This document shows positions 1 through 6,711 of a stretch of DNA of 6,736 nt, one piece after another (within the stretch, counting starts at the first letter, position 1; each line of letters opens with the position of its first letter). The DNA lies in contig NZ_SMMD01000729.1 of NCBI RefSeq assembly GCF_009711475.1, forward strand, positions 1-6,736, written 5' to 3'. Source of the stretch: Fulvivirga aurantia (GTDB lineage: Bacteria > Bacteroidota > Bacteroidia > Cytophagales > Cyclobacteriaceae). A program made the translations under genes and the position numbers. Below the pieces are notes generated by a model. The model ran no database searches and was not told where the DNA came from. It saw only the letters and a program-made list of their open reading frames with translations.

Positions 1-1
1 A

Positions 2-1210
2 GGCTTCTTTCTCATAGCCTTTATTGTGGCATTAGGTAAGCTTATTTTCTTTCAGGATTATGAGGTGTTTCAAAAGATTGTACAGTCAACTTTTGAGATG
101 TCTAAGGTTGGTTTTGAGATATCTATCTACCTCACAGGTGTAATGTCGCTATGGTTGGGCCTAATGAAAATCGGTGAAGAAGGTGGCATGGTAAAAATCC
201 TTTCTAAGCTTGTAGGGCCTTTTTTCGTAAAACTGTTTCCCGGTATACCTAGAGATCATCCCGCATCTGGTTCAATTATCATGAATTTCTCTGCCAATAT
301 GCTTGGCCTGGACAATGCCGCCACGCCACTTGGCCTTAAGGCTATGAAAGAGATGCAGACCCTCAACGACACGCCTGATACTGCTTCTAATGCGCAGATT
401 ATGTTTTTGGTGTTAAATACTTCAGGGTTGTCCATCATACCTTTGACTGTAATCCTTGATCGCTCAGTAATGGGCGCAGAATATCCTACCGATATATTCT
501 TACCAGTCTTATTAGCTACCTCCTTTTCTACATTTGTTGGTCTTATTACCATAGCAATCTATCAAAAAATCAACTTGCTTGACAAAACGATCATTGCTTA
601 TCTGGGCACTTTTGCCGTTGTAATCGGGGCTTTAGTCTACTATTTCACCACTATACCTCAAGAGAAGCTGGGTGTTATATCATCAGTTGCAAGTAACCTC
701 ATCATATTTTCGTTTATCATATTTTTCCTGTTATTGGGCATTAGAAAGAAGATCAACCTCTATGAAACCTTTATTGAAGGAGCTAAAGAAGGTTTTGCTA
801 TAGCCATTAAAATCATACCATACCTGATAGCACTACTCGTGGCTATTGGTGTATTCAGAGCTTCGGGTGCCTTTGATTTTATGATCAATGGTATCGCCTC
901 TTTAGTATCACTATTTGGTGTTAATACCGATTTTGTTGACGCGCTGCCCACAGCTTTTATGAAGCCTCTCAGCGGTAGTGGTGCAAGAAGCATGATGCTG
1001 GAAACGATGGAAACACATGGGGTTGACTCGTTTGCAGGTAAACTTTCCAGCGTACTTAGAGGAGCCACAGAAACCACCTTTTATATAGTAGCGGTTTATT
1101 TTGGCTCTGTGAATATTAGCAAAACCCGATATGCGATTACAGCAGGATTGATAGCCGATTTAGCAGGTATAATCGCAGCGATTCTTTTAGGTTATATGTT
1201 TTTCCATTGA
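2..1210 (+). CDS. Fused SpmA-SpmB nucleoside-recognition (Gate) domain membrane protein, 5' partial
   Basis: Integral membrane protein with two halves like the spore maturation proteins SpmA and SpmB. The frame is open to the left edge: eight hydrophobic-rich codons precede the GTG at 26, so that GTG is very probably internal and the true start lies outside the window. Numbering from the GTG codon, the SpmA-like half carries the hallmark block at about 80-106 (key residues N-F-S-A-N, then G-L-D-N-A-A-T-P). The SpmB-like half, from about 248, carries E-G-A-K-E-G, then P-L-S-G-S-G-A at 314-320 and A-T-E-T-T-F-Y with V-Y-F-G-S-V at about 347-362. Several hydrophobic helices occur throughout, including about 155-178, 188-208 and 222-238. 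Homologous domains are grouped with nucleoside-transporter Gate domains. In Bacillus, SpmA and SpmB are needed for spore-core dehydration; here the role is unknown and transport or gating is inferred. It ends 48 bases before the next gene. Confidence 0.9.
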   Translation, partial: GFFLIAFIVALGKLIFFQDYEVFQKIVQSTFEMSKVGFEISIYLTGVMSLWLGLMKIGEEGGMVKILSKLVGPFFVKLFPGIPRDHPASGSIIMNFSANMLGLDNAATPLGLKAMKEMQTLNDTPDTASNAQIMFLVLNTSGLSIIPLTVILDRSVMGAEYPTDIFLPVLLATSFSTFVGLITIAIYQKINLLDKTIIAYLGTFAVVIGALVYYFTTIPQEKLGVISSVASNLIIFSFIIFFLLLGIRKKINLYETFIEGAKEGFAIAIKIIPYLIALLVAIGVFRASGAFDFMINGIASLVSLFGVNTDFVDALPTAFMKPLSGSGARSMMLETMETHGVDSFAGKLSSVLRGATETTFYIVAVYFGSVNISKTRYAITAGLIADLAGIIAAILLGYMFFH

Positions 1211-1258
1211 GATACAATTAGTATATTACGCATTACTTCAATACATAAATAACGAATC

Positions 1259-1717
1259 ATGACAGCTGAAAAGAAGATAGACATTCAAAAAACGATTTAC
1301 GACAACGCGAAAAGCCATTTTTTGGGAAATTTCCCAGACTCGTTACCGATTGAGCAAGCTTACGTTCATATAGGCATGTATCTTGGCTGGGTTATCGACA
1401 ATCAATTATACAGTGAGTATTTTGAAGACGAAGCCGAAATGCAAATTTTCAGATTTTCGAGAAGAGAGATCTCTTGTACTATCTTAAGCGAAATTTGGGA
1501 TGGCTATCTTGGCTATGAGCTATTTAACAAAACAGGTAATATGTTTACCTATTACTATTATGGAGGTGGCCTCTATAGAAATGATTATGATGAAGTACTT
1601 GTACAAAAATTACCTTCTATCTATCATGTAAAGGATAGCTGGGACAATTACCAGTCTATCGTAAATAGAATTGACATGAGATTTCAGGACTGGAAAAAGC
1701 TAGTCGGACAACAATAA
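1259..1717 (+). CDS. Conserved uncharacterised 152-aa soluble protein (DUF7832-like)
   Basis: Small acidic and aromatic-rich protein with no signal peptide or membrane segment, so probably cytoplasmic. Visible landmarks are Y-D-N-A-K-S-H near residues 14-20, F-P-D-S-L-P at 25-30, H-I-G-M-Y-L-G-W at 37-44, a tyrosine/glycine run (YYYYGGGLY) at 98-106, D-Y-D-E-V-L at 109-114, and L-P-S-I-Y-H-V-K-D-S-W-D-N-Y at 118-131. This order, with a C-terminal W-K-K, resembles from memory the family annotated as DUF7832; no activity is known to me and I see no catalytic signature. The ATG at 1259 is the first in frame and has no Shine-Dalgarno sequence, as is usual in Bacteroidota. I see no good TAnnTTTG promoter in the 48-base gap after the SpmAB gene, so co-transcription is likely. 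A strong terminator follows 19 bases after the stop codon. Confidence 0.8.
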   Translation: MTAEKKIDIQKTIYDNAKSHFLGNFPDSLPIEQAYVHIGMYLGWVIDNQLYSEYFEDEAEMQIFRFSRREISCTILSEIWDGYLGYELFNKTGNMFTYYYYGGGLYRNDYDEVLVQKLPSIYHVKDSWDNYQSIVNRIDMRFQDWKKLVGQQ

Positions 1718-1736
1718 ACTTTAAAGCGCTTGTCAC

Positions 1737-1775
1737 AAAAAGAAAGGCTGATCAAATCGATCAGCCTTTCTTTTT
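1737..1775. terminator. Bidirectional intrinsic terminator between convergent genes
   Basis: A perfect 17-bp stem pairs 1737-1753 with 1759-1775 around a five-base loop (aaatc). The core is GGCTGATC / GATCAGCC, flanked by an A-rich left arm and a T-rich right arm, so a U tract ends the transcript read from either strand. It lies between the stop codon of the + strand gene at 1717 and that of the - strand gene at 1791, as expected for a shared terminator of convergent units. Confidence 0.9.
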
Positions 1776-1790
1776 GAGTAATACTTGTTA

Positions 1791-3614
1791 TCATTGATTT
1801 ACCACAGCGCCTTCCTTAGAAAGTGTAAGCTTGGCTCCCAACAATGATCCACCAGCACCTGAGACATTACCTACATCATAATTGATAATGATTTCACCCG
1901 TTTGTATGTTATAGCCCAACGAGTCAGGCTTTTTGGCCAATTTTAAATTCGTTACCCAACTCAATCCTTTTTGATTAGCCCTCGCTGCTGTAGCCGCGAA
2001 ACCTTCTTCTTCTTGTAGTGGTGAATAAAATAACGTGAAATATAAATTTTCTTCATCAGTCGACATCACAAGGCTTTTTGACTCTATATTTTTATAGTTA
2101 TCCGGCTTTGAAAAATTTGAGTCTAACTCAAAAACAATCTTTATATCTTGTTGCCTACTAGGTGTAATGTTCGCCAAATAACCTTTGCCAGAATCAACTT
2201 CATGCATTACAATACCCGCAGTAATCAAACTGTCGATCAATAAAGGTGCATATTGAGACTTAGAAACATCTTCTATATCAAACAAAGGAATACTATCCCC
2301 TTCTGCTGCCAACCATCTGGAGCTTTCCAAAACACTCATATAAGTGCCCATGTGATCATTCAAAACTTTCCCTATGTTTGAATCCTGCTCGGACAAATAT
2401 GACCTGAGGCCATCAACTGACTTATATTGACTCGAAACAAACGCTGCGTAATTTTCACTTTCTTCTTCAAGGTCGAGTTCAGAGGTTTGAACAAGCAGGC
2501 TGTCTACTTCGCGTATTTTAACTACCAATGGCTCTAATTTTTTGAGCTGATAATTTACATCTACAGAATCCTTCTCCCAGTCCAACATGTGAGATTTATA
2601 CTCAAGCATCGACACTTTATACCGGAATAAGACAATAGGCATAGGCCTTGGATCGAAATCTTTTAGTTTTAGAAACTCAGGTATTGCATCGATAGGAGTA
2701 ATTTCTCCGACAACAGTAACAGAATCCTGAGAAACTTTATTATTCAGTTTATCCAGCTCGTTATCATAACTAATGAGCCTTCCAAATAATGGAACAACCT
2801 CTTCCTGGTGTTTATTCTTAACCTGGTCTACCCACTTACTGTAGTCCCAAAATGTGACATTATTGTTGGTAAGGTCTGTCTCACTCTGGCCATCTGCTGG
2901 GTAGTCTACAATCTCTTTTACCACCAATTTCTGATTGTAAGACGTATTACCCACACCACTCACTACGTTTTTATAGCTTTGGAAATTCTCTAAGGCCTTT
3001 GCATAGCTACTTTTAAGCTCGTCTAATAAATCAAACGTTTCTTCGTCAATACGAAGCAAAAGTTGTTTATCGGAAGGATACCGATTTACCAGATTGGTAT
3101 ACAAATGTTGTGCGGTATCATAAGCATTTTGTGCTTTATAAAAATAATCTGCGAGGGTCTTAACTTTAGACTTACGTTCTTCAAGACTTTTGATCTTACC
3201 TTCTATATCGAACTGTATGTCACCTAGCTTAATACCAAACTTGCCCGATCGAATATCTCGTCTTTTGTAAGCCGCATAATATTCTTCATTGCGTTTTAGC
3301 TCACGATCATCTATGAGCTGAAGTGATTGTTGATACATTAGAATCGCTGAGTCAGCATTACTTTGAAATGCTTCAGTTTCTAATAAAATATCATTATTAA
3401 GCGCTTTCTGATTATAAATCGCCCCCAATTGGTAACTGGCGTTGGGGTTTTTCTCCTTGTTTTTTGGGTCTTTGAGAAACTCCTTAAGAAAAGGTTCTGC
3501 ATCCTCATACTTCTGAGCTTCGAGCAGAGGATACAGGTCCTTATATTTAATTTTTTGTGCCAACACTGTCTGCATTATGGTGCAACACAACAGTGTGTAA
3601 AAAATCCTTTTCAT
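1791..3614 (-). CDS. Exported 607-aa protein of unknown function, helical repeat-like N-terminal part
   Basis: I do not recognise the family. The ATG at 3614 is preferred over the TTG two codons upstream (3620) because it gives a standard signal peptide: M-K-R, a hydrophobic core at about 4-16, and a signal peptidase I-type V-L-A site before Q20. There is no lipobox, so export to the periplasm or beyond is inferred. Residues about 24-215 are helical and charged, with TPR-like patches (about 26-72 and 153-183) but no clean repeat register. About 285-295 and 355-430 look like coiled coil or helix. Residues about 488-605 look beta-rich, with alternating hydrophobic strands and a G-A-G-G-S turn near 587. 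No OmpA, protease or sorting-domain signature is visible. It starts 57 bases after the tex stop on the same strand, so read-through from tex is possible. No Shine-Dalgarno sequence is seen. Such large secreted helical proteins are common in Cytophagales, which is background and gives no function. Confidence 0.85.
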   Translation of the reverse strand: MKRIFYTLLCCTIMQTVLAQKIKYKDLYPLLEAQKYEDAEPFLKEFLKDPKNKEKNPNASYQLGAIYNQKALNNDILLETEAFQSNADSAILMYQQSLQLIDDRELKRNEEYYAAYKRRDIRSGKFGIKLGDIQFDIEGKIKSLEERKSKVKTLADYFYKAQNAYDTAQHLYTNLVNRYPSDKQLLLRIDEETFDLLDELKSSYAKALENFQSYKNVVSGVGNTSYNQKLVVKEIVDYPADGQSETDLTNNNVTFWDYSKWVDQVKNKHQEEVVPLFGRLISYDNELDKLNNKVSQDSVTVVGEITPIDAIPEFLKLKDFDPRPMPIVLFRYKVSMLEYKSHMLDWEKDSVDVNYQLKKLEPLVVKIREVDSLLVQTSELDLEEESENYAAFVSSQYKSVDGLRSYLSEQDSNIGKVLNDHMGTYMSVLESSRWLAAEGDSIPLFDIEDVSKSQYAPLLIDSLITAGIVMHEVDSGKGYLANITPSRQQDIKIVFELDSNFSKPDNYKNIESKSLVMSTDEENLYFTLFYSPLQEEEGFAATAARANQKGLSWVTNLKLAKKPDSLGYNIQTGEIIINYDVGNVSGAGGSLLGAKLTLSKEGAVVNQ

Positions 3615-3624
3615 GATCAAGCCT

Positions 3625-3645
3625 ACTTAGTGACAAAGACTAAGT
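3625..3645. repeat. Short inverted repeat between tex and the exported-protein gene
   Basis: ACTTAGT (3625-3631) and ACTAAGT (3639-3645) are perfect complements around a seven-base spacer. The element fills the middle of the tex-to-downstream gap and ends ten bases before the ATG at 3614. On the - strand the spacer and flank read TAGTCTTTG, one base longer than the Bacteroidota -7 consensus TAnnTTTG. It could be a weak operator, a translation-affecting hairpin or chance; there is no T tract to make it a terminator. Confidence 0.35.
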
Positions 3646-3671
3646 TAACTATAATATGAATATGTTGCGAA

Positions 3672-5912
3672 TTACTTGTTGAAAAGTCCTTTAAGTTCGT
3701 TGAGTTTTGATTGAAAATCTCCCTCAGGCTGCTTTTCTTTCCTCTGAGACTTCTTAGGTGCTTTTCTTTGAGGCTCTTTGCCAAAAGGATCGCTCTTCAT
3801 TGACAAGCCGATTCGTTTACGCTTAATATCCACTTCCATAACCGTAACCGTTACTTTTTGCTGTACAGAAACCTCTTCTGCCGGGTTCTTCACAAATGAA
3901 TCAGAAAGATGGCTTACGTGCACGAGTCCGTCCTGATGCACCCCAATATCTACAAATGCACCAAAATTGGTAATGTTGGTAACAATGCCCGGCAATACCA
4001 TCCCAACACGTAAATCTTCCATATGATTGACACCCTCCTGGAAACTGAATACCTCAAATGTCTCGCGAGGGTCTCTTCCCGGCTTGGCTAATTCCTCAAC
4101 AATATCCTGTAAAGTAGGCATCCCTACATCCTCAGTCACATAGTTCTTCAGGTTAATCTTATTTCTTAAGCTCACATCGTTGATCAAATCCTGAATCGTA
4201 CAACCAAGATCATCTGCCATTTTTGTTACAATGTGATAGCTTTCAGGGTGTACTGCTGATGCATCTAAAGGATTTTCTGCTTTTCTTATCCGAAGGAAAC
4301 CGGCTGCCTGCTCAAAGGCCTTGTCTCCCAATCTAGGTACGTTAGTGAGCGCTTTTCTATCTTTAAACGGGCCATTTTGATTTCTAAAATCTACAATAGA
4401 TTTAGCCAGGCTTGGGCCAAGACCCGATACATAAGAAAGCAACTCTTTGCTTGCAGTATTGAGCTCCACACCTACTGAGTTCACACAACTCATCACCACA
4501 TCATCTAGCCCGTTTTTTAAGGCCGACTGGTCTACATCATGCTGATATTGACCCACACCAATAGATTTGGGATCTATTTTTACTAATTCTGCCAATGGGT
4601 CCATCAATCTACGGCCAATTGACACAGCTCCTCTCACGGTTACATCATAATCAGGAAACTCATTTCTAGCTACCTCAGAGGCCGAATAAACAGAGGCACC
4701 ACTCTCATTGACCATGATAATCATAATCTCTTTAGGAAGACCCAGACTTTTTACAAAAGCTTCTGTTTCTCTACTGGCCGTACCGTTTCCAATAGCGATT
4801 GCTTCAACATTGTATTTAGCACACATCGCCATTACCACATGGCCTGACTGGGTTGTTTGTTTTTGTGGCTCATTAGGGAAAATGGCTTCGTTGTGTAAAA
4901 GTTTACCTTGCTTATCAAGCACAACCAGCTTACAACCCGTTCTGAAACCTGGGTCAAGTGCCAGCACATTCTTTTGACCGAGCGGTGCGGCTAAAAGCAA
5001 CTGACGAAGGTTATCTGCAAATACTCTTATGGCCTCTTCATCGGCCTTGGTTTTACTTACAATTCTTATTTCCGTTTCCATCGAAGGACGCAGCAAACGC
5101 TTGTAACAGTCAGCAATAGCTACCTTGACTTGCTCTGCGCTTTCATCATTTGAGCTAACAAATTGTCTTTCTAATATAGAAACCGCTCTATCATCATCTG
5201 GACTAATATCCAAAGATAAGATCATCTCTTTCTCACCCCTACGCATGGCAAGAAGTCTGTGAGATGGTGTCTTAGATATTGGCTCATCCCACTCGAAATA
5301 ATCTTTGTATTTCTGACCTTCCTCTTCTTTGCCTTTAATTACCTTGCTGGTGATTTGTGCCTCTTTCTCAAAGAGCTCTCTTATTTTTTTCCTTGCCTCC
5401 TGATCTTCATTAACCCACTCTGCAATAATATCTCTAGCCCCTTGTAAGGCAGCATCGGCATTTTCAACACCTTTCTCATCATTGATAAACTCAGCCGCCT
5501 TGGCCTCAACGTCAACACCTGATTGCTCAAAAATAAGCTTTGCCAAAGGCTCGAGTCCTTTTTCTCTTGCGACCGAAGCCTTAGTCTTTCGCTTAGGCTT
5601 ATACGGCAGATAAATATCTTCAAGCTCTGCTAAGGTCTCGGCTGCATTAATCTCTTTTTCCAGCTCAGGTGTAAGCTTTTCCTGACTATCTATCGATTTT
5701 AGTATCGCTTCTCTGCGTTTATCTAAATCTCTGAGTTGAGTAACACGGTCACGAATATCAGTAATAGCTACCTCATCAAGGCTACCCGTCATTTCCTTTC
5801 TATATCGAGAAATAAAGGGAACCGTTGCGCCTCCATCCAATAACTCCACCACAGATTTAACCTGTTTCTCACTTATATTAAGTTCTTTAGCTACTTTTAA
5901 AATGTTACTCAT
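3672..5912 (-). CDS. tex: Tex, S1-domain RNA-binding transcription accessory protein
   Basis: Tex is a conserved cytoplasmic nucleic-acid-binding protein related to eukaryotic Spt6; in several bacteria it affects transcription and toxin or virulence gene expression. The 746 residues match the usual family length and order. The Tex N-terminal helical region comes first (about 1-200, with P-F-I-S-R-Y-R-K-E at 32-40 and Y-L-P-Y-K-P-K-R at 101-108). The YqgF/RNase H-like domain follows (about 314-440: A-L-D-P-G-F-R-T-G at 318-326, I-G-N-G-T-A-S-R-E-T at 374-383, N-E-S-G-A-S-V-Y-S-A-S at 402-412). Then come the helix-hairpin-helix region (about 490-560, with S-G-L-G-P and V-P-R-L-G) and a C-terminal S1 domain (about 633-706, with F-G-A-F-V-D-I-G and G-L-V-H-V-S-H). 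A lysine-rich linker closes the protein. The ATG at 5912 begins the conserved N-terminus and has no Shine-Dalgarno sequence. No truncation or frameshift is seen. A promoter lies just upstream. Confidence 0.97.
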   Translation of the reverse strand: MSNILKVAKELNISEKQVKSVVELLDGGATVPFISRYRKEMTGSLDEVAITDIRDRVTQLRDLDKRREAILKSIDSQEKLTPELEKEINAAETLAELEDIYLPYKPKRKTKASVAREKGLEPLAKLIFEQSGVDVEAKAAEFINDEKGVENADAALQGARDIIAEWVNEDQEARKKIRELFEKEAQITSKVIKGKEEEGQKYKDYFEWDEPISKTPSHRLLAMRRGEKEMILSLDISPDDDRAVSILERQFVSSNDESAEQVKVAIADCYKRLLRPSMETEIRIVSKTKADEEAIRVFADNLRQLLLAAPLGQKNVLALDPGFRTGCKLVVLDKQGKLLHNEAIFPNEPQKQTTQSGHVVMAMCAKYNVEAIAIGNGTASRETEAFVKSLGLPKEIMIIMVNESGASVYSASEVARNEFPDYDVTVRGAVSIGRRLMDPLAELVKIDPKSIGVGQYQHDVDQSALKNGLDDVVMSCVNSVGVELNTASKELLSYVSGLGPSLAKSIVDFRNQNGPFKDRKALTNVPRLGDKAFEQAAGFLRIRKAENPLDASAVHPESYHIVTKMADDLGCTIQDLINDVSLRNKINLKNYVTEDVGMPTLQDIVEELAKPGRDPRETFEVFSFQEGVNHMEDLRVGMVLPGIVTNITNFGAFVDIGVHQDGLVHVSHLSDSFVKNPAEEVSVQQKVTVTVMEVDIKRKRIGLSMKSDPFGKEPQRKAPKKSQRKEKQPEGDFQSKLNELKGLFNK

Positions 5913-5950
5913 ATTGTAAAATTAATGCTTTTCGTTTTTTAGACAGCTGG

Positions 5951-5982
5951 CAAATCTAATTTAGAAATAGGAATTGATACAA
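5951..5982 (-). promoter_or_regulatory. Bacteroidota-type promoter for tex
   Basis: On the - strand, TTG (5982-5980) is followed after 21 bases by TAGATTTG (5958-5951), an exact match to the TAnnTTTG -7 element used by the primary sigma factor of Bacteroidota with a -33 TTG. The spacing is within the range known for this group. Transcription would start near 5945, giving a leader of roughly 30 bases before the tex ATG. Pattern match only; no start site is measured. Confidence 0.6.
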
Positions 5983-6012
5983 CTGATCGTATCTAAAAAT
6001 GACCTGCAAATT

Positions 6013-6043
6013 TGACAGTCGTATTGTGTCAGTCTTCTGACGC
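6013..6043. promoter_or_regulatory. Cluster of inverted half-sites, possible operator
   Basis: Three related half-sites sit together in the divergent region: TGACA (6013-6017), TGTCAG (6027-6032) and CTGACGC (6037-6043). The first and second form an inverted repeat with a nine-base spacer. The second and third form a seven-base hairpin (6026-6032 with 6037-6043, one G-T wobble, loop tctt). The position between tex and the thioredoxin gene, next to where the -33 region of the rightward promoter would fall, suits a regulator site. No regulator is identified. Confidence 0.35.
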
Positions 6044-6063
6044 TACAATAAACGACAAAATTG

Positions 6064-6071
6064 TAAGTTTG
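6064..6071 (+). promoter_or_regulatory. Candidate -7 element for the thioredoxin-like gene
   Basis: TAAGTTTG matches TAnnTTTG exactly and ends six bases before the ATG at 6078. A start site at the usual distance would fall on or next to the start codon, implying a leaderless or nearly leaderless message. No -33 TTG is found at the right spacing, so this may be a regulated promoter that needs an activator, or a chance match. Confidence 0.35.
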
Positions 6072-6077
6072 TGATGT

Positions 6078-6677
6078 ATGGGGAAGGTAAAATTAAAGAA
6101 AGAACTTAAAGAATGGGGCGTAATTGCAGTGGTGCTTCTTACACTTTATCTCACTGGATTACACACAGAAGTTGCAGCCTTTGCCCAGCGCGCCATACTT
6201 GCCACGGGTATAATCACTCCTGATACAGAACTACCAACCGAAGAAAGAGAAATTATTGATTATGAATTAGATCTAAGGGATCTATCTGGCAATCGCATTA
6301 ATTTGAGAGAGTTTAAAGGCAAAGTGCTATTTATTAATGTATGGGCCACGTGGTGCCCGCCTTGCATTGCAGAAATGCCTGGTATACAAGATTTGTATGA
6401 TGAAGTGGATAAATCATCTATAGAATTTATCATGCTTTCTATGGATGACAACGAAGGTAAGGTGAAGCAATTTATAGATAGAAAAGAGTACACTTTTCCC
6501 GTGTACACCCCGGCTAGTCGGGTACCGGAGGTATTAAGAGCGCCCTCTATACCGACCACCTTTGTGGTGAGTAAAGAAGGACAAATTGTGGCCAAAAAAG
6601 TCGGTATGGCCAGATATGACTCAAAGTCTTTTAAGAAATTTCTTCAGAAATGGGCAGATAAGGGCTCAGCGTTTTGA
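6078..6677 (+). CDS. Membrane-anchored TlpA/ResA-like thioredoxin family protein
   Basis: Thiol-disulfide oxidoreductase of the TlpA/ResA group, expected to face the periplasm and reduce or exchange disulfides, for example in cytochrome c maturation or envelope stress; the partner is not known from this window. A basic N-terminus (M-G-K-V-K-L-K-K) precedes one hydrophobic segment at about 14-28 with no clear cleavage site, so it is probably a signal anchor. The thioredoxin fold spans about 64-195. The active site W-C-P-P-C lies within W-A-T-W-C-P-P-C, with cysteines at 93 and 96, and the cis-proline loop is S-I-P-T-T-F at 157-162 (P159). M-L-S-M-D-D at 119-124 is typical of the family. An in-frame TGA six bases upstream fixes the ATG at 6078 as the earliest ATG start. 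No Shine-Dalgarno sequence is seen. It is divergent from tex and has no visible partner in the window. Confidence 0.92.
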   Translation: MGKVKLKKELKEWGVIAVVLLTLYLTGLHTEVAAFAQRAILATGIITPDTELPTEEREIIDYELDLRDLSGNRINLREFKGKVLFINVWATWCPPCIAEMPGIQDLYDEVDKSSIEFIMLSMDDNEGKVKQFIDRKEYTFPVYTPASRVPEVLRAPSIPTTFVVSKEGQIVAKKVGMARYDSKSFKKFLQKWADKGSAF

Positions 6678-6711
6678 GCAGAGCGCTTAGAGGTTTAAGT
6701 ATCTTATATTC

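Noticed and set aside
26..28. GTG as the start of the SpmAB gene
   Set aside because: The frame stays open to the window edge with hydrophobic codons (G-F-F-L-I-A-F-I) that continue the first membrane helix, so the start is upstream.
256..1077. Two - strand reading frames (98 and 105 residues) inside the SpmAB gene
   Set aside because: They are antisense shadows of a strongly conserved coding sequence and have no family resemblance.
3618..3620. TTG as the start of the exported-protein gene
   Set aside because: The ATG two codons later gives a canonical M-K-R signal peptide start; nothing favours the TTG.
3429..3659. 76-residue + strand reading frame opposite the start of the exported-protein gene
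   Set aside because: It lies mostly antisense to a convincing signal-peptide gene, has a low-complexity hydrophobic composition from reverse-complemented codons, and has no promoter or recognisable domain.
5381..5623. 80-residue - strand frame within tex
   Set aside because: It is an alternative frame of the same strand inside the conserved Tex N-terminal region. The tex frame is intact across it, so there is no frameshift to explain.
6260..6595. 111-residue - strand frame opposite the thioredoxin gene
   Set aside because: It is antisense to the active-site-containing thioredoxin fold and shows no independent signal.
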